Shown here: piece by piece, positions 1 through 5,260 of the stretch
Numbering within the stretch: the stretch's first letter is position 1
How the letters are laid out: each line of letters starts with the position of its first letter
NCBI GenBank assembly: GCA_003509825.1
Contig: DOMT01000031.1
Location: 1,979 to 7,238 of the forward strand
Origin: Coriobacteriia bacterium
Lineage (GTDB): Bacteria > Actinomycetota > Coriobacteriia > Coriobacteriales > UBA8131
Length of the DNA: 5,260 nt
Reading direction: 5' to 3'
Program-made: the position numbers and the translations under genes
The notes under the pieces: model-generated
The model's input: only the letters and a program-made list of their open reading frames with translations
What the model was told of the DNA's origin: nothing
Database searches by the model: none

Positions 1-411
1 GCCCTTGACTGCGCCTACCCCACCGCTGCCCGGTGGGGTAGGCAGCACGCCGATCGTCATGTCCGCCAGGCCGGAGGCGACCGGGTAGAGCAGGTTTTCG
101 GCTTCTGTAGCGCTGGCTCCCAGGTCACCGTCGAGGAGCAGAACCACATCGGGAACCGCTCCGCGACGGGTGAGCCAGGTGGCCCCGGCCTGAAGCGCAG
201 CACCTTTACCACCGTTTTTGGTGAGACGGATCACCGTCGCCCCGGCTTTTTCGGCGAGCACCGCGGTTTCATCCTTTGACCCGTCGTCGATCACAACGAT
301 GGTTCCGACTTCTTCGATCGTGCCGATCGCCTCAACGGTTGCCGTTATGGTGTCTGCTTCGTTGTAGGCGGGTATCAGCGCCGTAACACCGGTGCCTTGT
401 TTAACACTCAT
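1..411 (-). CDS. Family 2 glycosyltransferase, N-terminal part (cut by left window edge)
   Basis: Likely a cytoplasmic or membrane-associated inverting glycosyltransferase that moves a sugar from a nucleotide donor to a lipid or other acceptor. The 137 visible residues show the GT-A fold signatures in order: IPAYNEA (residues 13-19), IDDGS (41-45, nucleotide binding), NGGKGAA (66-72) and LLLDGDLG (91-98), whose DGD is the metal-binding DxD-type motif. The start is the ATG at 411, which overlaps the murJ stop and is preceded by GAGGAG at a 6-base spacing. It is the third gene of the leftward operon. From recollection, short GT2 enzymes of this kind sit beside murJ and steA/steB (MctB-like) genes in many Gram-positive genomes, which would put those genes just beyond the left edge. 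The donor and acceptor cannot be told. The family call is secure; the pathway is inference. Confidence 0.93.
   Translation of the reverse strand, partial: MSVKQGTGVTALIPAYNEADTITATVEAIGTIEEVGTIVVIDDGSKDETAVLAEKAGATVIRLTKNGGKGAALQAGATWLTRRGAVPDVVLLLDGDLGASATEAENLLYPVASGLADMTIGVLPTPPGSGGVGAVKG
13..43. repeat. Perfect 13-bp inverted repeat inside the glycosyltransferase gene
   Basis: GCCTACCCCACCG at 13-25 is the exact reverse complement of CGGTGGGGTAGGC at 31-43, with a 5-base loop. On the minus strand it encodes LPTPPGSGGVGA, a Pro/Gly-rich loop after the DGD motif of the glycosyltransferase. There is no T-run after either arm, so it does not look like a terminator. It could fold strongly in the mRNA. 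It may be a by-product of Pro and Gly codons (CCN pairs with GGN), or a small palindromic insertion. Confidence 0.8.
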
Positions 412-423
412 GGGGTTCTCCTC
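408..423 (-). promoter_or_regulatory. murJ/glycosyltransferase ATGA overlap with ribosome binding site
   Basis: The glycosyltransferase ATG (411-409) overlaps the murJ TGA (410-408) as ATGA. GAGGAG lies at 423-418, inside the end of murJ and 6 bases before the ATG. This arrangement typically gives stop-restart translation and ties glycosyltransferase output to MurJ. Confidence 0.85.
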
Positions 424-2243
424 ACCACGCGGGCCACTTTTCCGACTATTCTACGGGCTATGTCGATCTCGGGAACTTTGAGCAACTTACACATCCAGTA
501 ATAGATGGCCAGTGCCAAAGTGCCGAAGACGGCGATGACAGCGAAGGCCACAAGCGCGTTGGACACGGTAAAGAACCGCAGGAAGACAAAGGCGGGCATT
601 ACGGACACCAGAGCGGCGATCAAAATCTTAATACCGTCACCGACGATTTGCGTGAGCCCGTAGGAGCCGATCTTTTTGCGCAGGTGATAGAGCATCGCTG
701 CGCATAGAGAAAAGAAGATGATCATCTCGGCCAGCGGAATACCGATCAGGCCCAGTCCGGGAAACAGGCCGTATCCCGAGGTGAGAAGTCCGTACAAAGC
801 GATGAGAAACACGCGACCGACGGCATCGATGGCCACGAAGCGGTTGAGATTGCGCATCGCGGAAAACACCCTGTAGATGAACATGTATGTTGCATAAAAG
901 GGCAGCGCCAGGCACCAGACGCTGAGCATGGCTCCCACGCTCTCGGTATTTTCGGCGGTAAACGCGCCGAATTGATAGAGGCCGGCAAACTGGTAGGCCA
1001 AAACGAAGAGAATCGCAGCTAGAGGAATGATCATGAAGACGGTGGTGCGCAGCCCGAGTTGCACGTTATCGCGGAACTTCTTCCAGTTCTCAACGGCGGA
1101 GGCCTCGCTCATCTCGGTGAGCAGGGCGGTGGCGAGTGCTACGGCGATCACACCGTAGGGCAGCATGTACCAGAGTTGGGCGTAGTAGATGGTCGAAACG
1201 CCGTCTTCCACCGTGGCTGTGGCAAAATTGGTCTGCGCCATCACGGCGATGACGCTCATGACAACGAAGATGACGGCGGGCCCGGCAAGCTTGAGGGTGT
1301 CGATCAGCGCGGGGTCTTTCAGATCGATATGAAAGCGCAAGGGGATCTTCAGCTTGATGAGCGCGGGAACTTGGATGGCAAAAAGCGTTATCACCCCGAG
1401 GGTCGTTCCCACGGCAAGCCAGATAAAGGCAAAGTCGCGATCGATGGCCGAGATGAACGGATAGGCGATGAAAGTGACGATCCAGACGATGTTTTGAAAC
1501 ACCGGGCCGAGCGCAGGCCATAAAAAGCTGCGATGCGCATTGAGCAGCCCGTTGATCAGTGCACCCACGCCGTAAAAGAGAATCTGAATCGAGAAGAAGC
1601 GGAAGAAGAAAACCGCCCGCTCCATATCGAAGTCGTCGGCCATGAACGTCTGCACGGTGATGACCTGGGGGGCGAATATCGTCGCTAAAAGAGCGACCAG
1701 ACCCAACAGGATGGCGGAGATGCTGAGGAGGTTGGAGGCGTAATCGGAGGCCTGTTTGGCTCCACGTTTTTTTAATTGTGCCAGGTAGATGGGTAGAAAC
1801 GCCGTGGTTAGAACGCCACCTGCAACCAGCTCATACAGTTGGTTGGGTATGTTGTTTGCCACCACATAGGCCGAGGTCAGCGCGGTGCTTCCGAGGGCGA
1901 AGGCCTGGGCCCAGGTGCGGCCGAACCCCGTGATGCGCGACAGGATCGTGGCGATCGACATAGTGGCCGTGGAGTGGCCTACCGAGGGGGTGTTTTGCTC
2001 GTCGTGCTGTTCGTCGGTTCGCCCGCCCGAGCGTTTTGCCTCGAATCCATCGAAATCTTCGGATACCGGTTGTTTGAAGTGCGCGGCTCTGAAATGTGTT
2101 GCGCCGGCGCGCGCCCCTTCGGTGCGTGCCGACACGACGGCGAGGTCGGATTCATCACCCTTGAAGTGTCTGCCTCGGCTACCCCGAACATCCCGACCGG
2201 CCGACTCACTGCTTTTACCCGAGAAACGCTTGCCGGGGGTCAT
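408..2243 (-). CDS. murJ: MurJ, lipid II flippase (MviN family), with long N-terminal extension
   Basis: Predicted to flip lipid II across the cytoplasmic membrane for peptidoglycan synthesis; member of the MOP exporter superfamily. The protein is 611 residues. The conserved core starts near residue 88 and shows about 14 hydrophobic segments between residues 95 and 585, as expected for MurJ. Diagnostic stretches are SRITGFGR (102-109), NNIPNQLYELVAGG (130-143), NGLLNAHRSFLWPALGP (231-247) and LPYGVIAVALATALL (361-375). R103 and R109 match E. coli R18 and R24, but by hand alignment the E. coli D39, R52 and R270 positions are S, Y and L here, as I recall is usual in actinobacterial homologues. 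Residues 1-87 are polar, rich in R, G, S and H, and probably disordered. The start is supported by AAGAGGA 6 bases upstream and the ATGA overlap with the preceding gene; the internal M95 would cut into the first membrane helix. The C-terminus is a short basic tail (RRIVGKVARVVRR). Confidence 0.95.
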   Translation of the reverse strand: MTPGKRFSGKSSESAGRDVRGSRGRHFKGDESDLAVVSARTEGARAGATHFRAAHFKQPVSEDFDGFEAKRSGGRTDEQHDEQNTPSVGHSTATMSIATILSRITGFGRTWAQAFALGSTALTSAYVVANNIPNQLYELVAGGVLTTAFLPIYLAQLKKRGAKQASDYASNLLSISAILLGLVALLATIFAPQVITVQTFMADDFDMERAVFFFRFFSIQILFYGVGALINGLLNAHRSFLWPALGPVFQNIVWIVTFIAYPFISAIDRDFAFIWLAVGTTLGVITLFAIQVPALIKLKIPLRFHIDLKDPALIDTLKLAGPAVIFVVMSVIAVMAQTNFATATVEDGVSTIYYAQLWYMLPYGVIAVALATALLTEMSEASAVENWKKFRDNVQLGLRTTVFMIIPLAAILFVLAYQFAGLYQFGAFTAENTESVGAMLSVWCLALPFYATYMFIYRVFSAMRNLNRFVAIDAVGRVFLIALYGLLTSGYGLFPGLGLIGIPLAEMIIFFSLCAAMLYHLRKKIGSYGLTQIVGDGIKILIAALVSVMPAFVFLRFFTVSNALVAFAVIAVFGTLALAIYYWMCKLLKVPEIDIARRIVGKVARVVRRTP

Positions 2244-2255
2244 TTGTCGTCCTCT
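2240..2255 (-). promoter_or_regulatory. Membrane protein/murJ ATGA overlap with ribosome binding site
   Basis: The murJ ATG (2243-2241) overlaps the TGA of the upstream membrane protein gene (2242-2240). AGAGGA at 2255-2250 is 6 bases before the ATG. This site fixes the murJ start at 2243, so the long N-terminal extension is probably translated. Confidence 0.85.
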
Positions 2256-4255
2256 TCTTCTCGAGTCTGCTTGCCGGCATTCTTGTGTAAGAGCAGGTCT
2301 AAAGCCTCACGTTGCAGTTGCTTGATGGTGAGGGGAGGACCGTCTTCATCAAGCATCCGCAAGTGCCAGCTGTGGAGGTCGCAGATCAGCCACACGAAGC
2401 CGGCCACCGGATAGATTATCAACATCGCCGGAGTGAATATGCCCGAGTCCTCGATTATGAAGGTGAGACTTGCAAGCACGAAGCACACCGAGTAGGAGAT
2501 GCGAAAGGCCACGTTGCGTGCCCAGAACTCGCGATAGGTGCCGGGTTTGAGCACGCGAAGCACCACCAGTAAGATAAAGGTGAAGACGAAAAACACAATC
2601 GCCACCAAGGGAACGTAGTCCCTGATCAGCGCGAAGGAATACGCCCAAACATCGGAGGCGATGCGGGTAACGACCGCCATCAGCCCGTCGCCTGCCGAGG
2701 GGAGTACCTGGTGCATGTGGGAGGCGGGGTTGAGTGCGATATCCGCGTACAGCACGGTGAGCGCCAGGGCAAAGGCTGCAACAACCATGATAAGTATCAG
2801 CCACCACTTGAGGCGTCGTCCGTTAAACAGCCACCAGCTGAAGAAGCAGCCGATGAATCCCCAGACCAGAGGCCCGAAGCTGGCGCCGAACCAGGGGCTG
2901 GTGGACACGAACAGCAAGGCAAGCGAGCCGAGCGCGAACCCCCACTTCTTAAAGAAGGGGATGGCCCTGGCATCGGGAAAGCGGTTGATGAGCAGGCCGG
3001 ATAAAGTGATCCAGGAGCCGAACAGCATCGCTCCCTGTTCGTTTCCCATGCCGTAATAGCGCGACCCCTCGGTGATGTCGTAGGTTAGATAGCCGGCCGA
3101 CGAGAGGGGCCCGCCTAACAGCTGTCCCCATAAGACCACGACTATCGTCAAGGCAAACAGGGTAATCAGTGAGTTGACCCACTTGGTGGTGTATCCGATC
3201 AGTAGGGCGCCTATGGAGGAGATGGCTATCCATATCAATAGGGCGAAAATCAGATCGACGGGAGACGGTCGTGCGGGAAGAATCAAAAACATCAGAAAGG
3301 TGGCGATGGGAAAGGCTAAAACCAGCAACCAGAGAATGCGTACCGCCGGTACCAGGAGCTTGCGGGATCCCGGTTTGTCGCGCCTACCGAGCACCAAAAG
3401 GAGGATGGAGAGCGTAAAGGTTGCAAATACAAAGCCGAGAAAGGCCATGCTTATATATTGTTTGGTGGTCGTCATGCTTTCGATGGTTGCGTCCTCCTGC
3501 GCCAGACGTTGGATGCGCGAGATGACGTCGGTCTCGGCGGTTTTGTTAACCAGGGTGGATTTGTCGAGACCGTTGGTTGCGGTGATGTCGATCACCGGGG
3601 TATGCCCCTGCCGTTTTTCGAGGTTTGCGTGGAGCACTACGAGGTCGGTTGCGGTTATCAGACCTTGTCGGTGGGTGATCTCCGAACTCATCAGCCCGCT
3701 GTGGTTATCGCCGCGGATGATGATCGGCGTGAACTCACGGGAGGGCTCTCCGCCGTCGAAAAGCGGAGCAGCGACGATAACCAGTACGGCGTTTTCGGGT
3801 AATTCGGTGTTGATGAAGTCTTGTATCGCCACCAGCATATCTGCGGCACCCGTGTTACCGCTGTAGCGGTAAGCGCCCACATCCGTCGTCTTAAGTAGGT
3901 CACTCAGCCCCGGATCATTGGGGGCGCTGAGGTTGGCAAAACCGGATTCGCCGAGGAAAGTCAGTGTGCCGGCCTTACCCGCCGCATCCAGTTCGGCCAA
4001 ACCGGAAAGCAGATCGTCCCAGGTCAGCTCAGGGCAATAGAGAAAGGCGAGCGAGCCCTTCGGAGCTTCGGACAGCTGCTCAACCGTCCCCGGATTTGAT
4101 GTCGAGGTCGTTTCTGCCTCCGCCGCGGCTGCATGTGCCCCGGTGTACGTAAACGGCAGCATCAGCAGCGCAAGAAGCAACAGCGATGACAGCAGGGTCG
4201 ATCGTCCGATACGGGCAAGATGTTTCAAAAAAATCATCCTATAATGATAAGTCAT
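2240..4255 (-). CDS. Polytopic membrane protein with degenerate alkaline-phosphatase-like outer domain
   Basis: No established function is known to me. The 671-residue protein has a signal-like hydrophobic stretch (residues 20-36) ending in a plausible signal peptidase site (AHA|A, after 42). An extracytoplasmic domain follows at about 60-265, then about eleven hydrophobic segments between 267 and 626 and an acidic-ended cytoplasmic tail. In the outer domain, AFLYCPELTWDDL (70-82) and SGLMSSEITHRQGLITATDL (186-205) resemble the start and the late segment of alkaline-phosphatase-like proteins, but the usual metal-ligand and nucleophile residues are not evident, so it may be inactive. In the membrane part, SRYYGMGNEQG (398-408), SPWFGASFGPLVW (453-465) and EDSGIFTPA (602-610) recall motifs of a conserved uncharacterised membrane family in Gram-positive bacteria that sits beside GT2 and murJ genes. 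It is first in the operon, so it probably acts with MurJ on envelope precursors. The start at 4255 has AGGAAG 7 bases upstream; the ATG at 4237 (M7) is an alternative. Confidence 0.85.
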   Translation of the reverse strand: MTYHYRMIFLKHLARIGRSTLLSSLLLLALLMLPFTYTGAHAAAAEAETTSTSNPGTVEQLSEAPKGSLAFLYCPELTWDDLLSGLAELDAAGKAGTLTFLGESGFANLSAPNDPGLSDLLKTTDVGAYRYSGNTGAADMLVAIQDFINTELPENAVLVIVAAPLFDGGEPSREFTPIIIRGDNHSGLMSSEITHRQGLITATDLVVLHANLEKRQGHTPVIDITATNGLDKSTLVNKTAETDVISRIQRLAQEDATIESMTTTKQYISMAFLGFVFATFTLSILLLVLGRRDKPGSRKLLVPAVRILWLLVLAFPIATFLMFLILPARPSPVDLIFALLIWIAISSIGALLIGYTTKWVNSLITLFALTIVVVLWGQLLGGPLSSAGYLTYDITEGSRYYGMGNEQGAMLFGSWITLSGLLINRFPDARAIPFFKKWGFALGSLALLFVSTSPWFGASFGPLVWGFIGCFFSWWLFNGRRLKWWLILIMVVAAFALALTVLYADIALNPASHMHQVLPSAGDGLMAVVTRIASDVWAYSFALIRDYVPLVAIVFFVFTFILLVVLRVLKPGTYREFWARNVAFRISYSVCFVLASLTFIIEDSGIFTPAMLIIYPVAGFVWLICDLHSWHLRMLDEDGPPLTIKQLQREALDLLLHKNAGKQTREEEDDK

Positions 4256-4268
4256 CCCCGAGCTTCCT
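4253..4268 (-). promoter_or_regulatory. Ribosome binding site and start of the membrane protein gene
   Basis: AGGAAG at 4268-4263 stands 7 bases before the ATG at 4255. The in-frame ATG at 4237 (residue 7) has only a weak TATAGG directly before it, so 4255 is preferred. Either start leaves the signal sequence intact. Confidence 0.6.
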
Positions 4269-4369
4269 GTCTTGCGGTTTATGTAACTTCCCGGACAAGA
4301 GATGATGGTGCCGGTGCTGCTGTTGATCTGTGCGTTGACATGGGGAATGCAACATTCGAATTAGCTATG

Positions 4370-4398
4370 ATAATACCGTCTATAGAAATTGTTGTGAG
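4370..4398 (-). promoter_or_regulatory. Candidate promoter for the leftward operon
   Basis: On the minus strand CTCACA (4398-4393) and TATTAT (4375-4370) are 17 bases apart: 4 of 6 and 5 of 6 matches to the housekeeping consensus. It would give a leader of roughly 105 bases before the ATG at 4255. This is the best minus-strand pair I found, but the -35 element is weak and the region is AT-rich, so chance is a real possibility. Confidence 0.3.
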
Positions 4399-4517
4399 AC
4401 GGATATGCATTAAGAAATCAATGGATTACAGCCTTATAAGCTTGTAGTCTATCAAATTGTATACGATGGTATAGCGTCGAGTTTCTACTCTCTACCTTAA
4501 AAAATACTTATAGATTA

Positions 4518-4547
4518 TTGACATACCGCATCTCGAGAGCGTAGTAT
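4518..4547 (+). promoter_or_regulatory. Candidate promoter for the secreted-protein gene
   Basis: A perfect TTGACA -35 box (4518-4523) is followed after 18 bases by TAGTAT (4542-4547), a 4 of 6 match to TATAAT. Transcription would start near 4554 and give a leader of about 48 bases. The spacer contains the perfect 8-bp palindrome TCTCGAGA (4531-4538), a possible operator position. The position relative to the start codon supports the call. Confidence 0.5.
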
Positions 4548-4576
4548 CCGTCCTCGTGGGAGACCGTGTTTTTTTG

Positions 4577-4590
4577 TAACGTAGACGTTA
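4577..4590 (+). repeat. Small hairpin directly before the ribosome binding site
   Basis: TAACG (4577-4581) and CGTTA (4586-4590) are perfect inverted repeats around a 4-base loop TAGA, with a possible G-U pair extending the stem. The repeat ends one base before GGAGGT. It could affect ribosome access to the downstream gene or be an operator half-site pair. The stem is short, so chance cannot be excluded. Confidence 0.4.
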
Positions 4591-4591
4591 T

Positions 4592-4604
4592 GGAGGTAAG
4601 CATG
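4592..4604 (+). promoter_or_regulatory. Strong ribosome binding site deciding the secreted-protein start
   Basis: GGAGGT at 4592-4597 lies 4 bases before the ATG at 4602. It decides between two in-frame ATGs, because the other one, at 4590, overlaps the ribosome binding site itself and has no purine-rich site of its own. Confidence 0.8.
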
Positions 4605-5260
4605 GACCCACTGAGTACGGACACCGTATCCGGACAAAGCCGCATCAAGGTGTGGAGGGCGGTCCTGTGTGTCAGCTTGTCCCTCCTGCTCACACTTCCC
4701 CCCGATCTCGCACATGCCGCAAAGCCCCTGCGGGACTTCCTCGATACCCCCACCGCGATTTTGCCGGTACCCGACGATGGGACGGACGACTTCGCTTCCG
4801 ATGACGATGCCGATGATTGCGGGGGCTTCGACATCGACGGTGCGACCGACGGCTCCGACGCGCTTTCTGCGACCGGATCCGCAGACGATCCCGCATCCGA
4901 AAAGCCCCACATCGTAGGCGAGGAGGAGGGGCTGCGCGAACAAAACGTCAAGCACTTCCGATTGAGTGACGGAAGTCACGTAGCCTGCGACTACGGCATG
5001 CCCGTTCACTACCGTACAGACGACGGAAGTCTTAAAGACATCGACGCCACCTTGGTCAGGGGTGAGGAGGGCTACGGCCCCGCGAACTCGGTGATAGACG
5101 TGGTGCTACCCGAAGACATCGCGAAAAGCGGGGGCGTGGCACTCGATGACGGTGTCGCCCCCATCTCCTGGAGATACGACGTGTTACCCGCGTTCGAAAA
5201 ACCCGCGCGGGAAGGTGACGGCGGTGCGGAGGGTGCTGCGAACACCGGGGACTCCGGTGC
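4602..5260 (+). CDS. Secreted WapA/RHS-type protein, N-terminal part (cut by right window edge)
   Basis: The first 219 residues of a larger exported protein. A signal peptide is clear: basic residues R14, K16 and R19, a hydrophobic core at 20-32 and an AHA|A cleavage site after residue 39. Residues 58-101 are a very acidic, Asp-rich linker. Residues 108-151 (EEGLREQNVKHFRLSDG, then MPVHYRTDDGSLKDIDATL) closely match the conserved segment found at the N-terminus of large wall-associated and RHS-repeat proteins of Gram-positive bacteria, many of which carry DNRLRE and RHS repeats and end in variable toxin domains. Those later domains lie outside the window, so a toxin role is inference only. 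The start is the ATG at 4602, with GGAGGT 4 bases upstream. An in-frame ATG at 4590 overlaps that ribosome binding site and is less likely. It is transcribed away from the murJ operon and has no visible functional link to it. Confidence 0.82.
   Translation, partial: MDPLSTDTVSGQSRIKVWRAVLCVSLSLLLTLPPDLAHAAKPLRDFLDTPTAILPVPDDGTDDFASDDDADDCGGFDIDGATDGSDALSATGSADDPASEKPHIVGEEEGLREQNVKHFRLSDGSHVACDYGMPVHYRTDDGSLKDIDATLVRGEEGYGPANSVIDVVLPEDIAKSGGVALDDGVAPISWRYDVLPAFEKPAREGDGGAEGAANTGDSG

Larger units (their letters stand above)
4256..4601. other. Divergent intergenic region, no gene seen
   Basis: These 346 bases separate the leftward operon from the rightward secreted-protein gene. The stretch from about 4350 to 4520 is clearly more AT-rich than the flanking genes. 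It holds promoter candidates for both directions and several short palindromes: CTTATAAG at 4433-4440, TATAC-GATG-GTATA at 4460-4473 and TCTCGAGA at 4531-4538. I see no convincing small coding sequence, tRNA or terminator here. Open frames crossing it show no recognisable protein or ribosome binding site. Confidence 0.75.

Noticed and set aside
1059..1523. Plus-strand open frame opposite murJ (154 residues)
   Set aside because: Its composition is low-complexity G/D/H-rich and it lies wholly inside the well-supported murJ gene. No recognisable domain; a shadow of the opposite strand.
3174..3866. Plus-strand open frame of 230 residues opposite the membrane protein gene
   Set aside because: No recognisable motif, S/R-rich shadow composition, and full overlap with a gene that has a signal peptide and clear membrane segments.
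4240..4245. Plus-strand TATAAT hexamer
   Set aside because: It lies inside the start of the leftward membrane protein gene, with no -35 element at the right distance.
4335..4374. Plus-strand TTGACA (4335-4340) with TATGAT (4366-4371) as a promoter
   Set aside because: The spacing is 25 bases, too long for a standard promoter, and the start codon would be over 220 bases away. The closer TTGACA at 4518 fits better.
4550..4575. Weak stem followed by seven T residues as a terminator or attenuator
   Set aside because: The stem is only about five pairs with a bulge, and the predicted transcription start falls inside it, so a working terminator is unlikely.
4508..5009. Minus-strand open frames (147 and 164 residues) opposite the secreted-protein start
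   Set aside because: The plus strand here has a strong ribosome binding site, a signal peptide and a recognisable conserved segment; the minus-strand frames show none of these.
1..5260. tRNA, rRNA, CRISPR array, insertion sequence or prophage features
   Set aside because: Read through both strands without seeing cloverleaf-like sequence, regularly spaced repeats, transposase motifs or terminal inverted repeats.

Overview
The window looks like bacterial chromosome from a Gram-positive organism, moderately GC-rich by eye. It holds a leftward cell-envelope operon (three genes, the last cut by the left edge) and, divergent from it, the start of a large secreted protein gene that is cut by the right edge. 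The MurJ homologue has an actinobacterial look: SRITGFGR and LPYGVIAVAL are present, but some charged residues essential in E. coli MurJ are missing. Together with the gene order, this suggests Actinomycetota, possibly Coriobacteriia. A Firmicutes host is the main alternative. The taxonomic call is an inference from remembered family features, not from a search.

Layout: positions 1-411 (minus strand) hold the N-terminal 137 residues of a family 2 glycosyltransferase. Positions 408-2243 (minus) hold MurJ, the lipid II flippase, with an unusual basic N-terminal extension of about 85 residues. Positions 2240-4255 (minus) hold a 671-residue polytopic membrane protein: a signal sequence, an extracytoplasmic domain resembling a degenerate alkaline-phosphatase fold, then about eleven membrane segments. 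Transcription order is membrane protein, murJ, glycosyltransferase. Both junctions are 4-base ATGA overlaps with a purine-rich ribosome binding site just upstream, so translational coupling is likely. Positions 4256-4601 are an AT-richer divergent intergenic region carrying promoter candidates for both directions. Positions 4602-5260 (plus) encode a signal peptide, an acidic linker and a conserved segment typical of the N-terminus of WapA/RHS-type secreted wall-associated proteins.

The leftward genes plausibly act together on lipid-linked envelope precursors: a sugar transferase on the cytoplasmic side, a lipid-linked precursor flippase, and a membrane protein with an outward-facing domain. 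The last has no assigned function and is the most interesting unknown here. No RNA gene, insertion sequence, CRISPR array or phage feature was seen.
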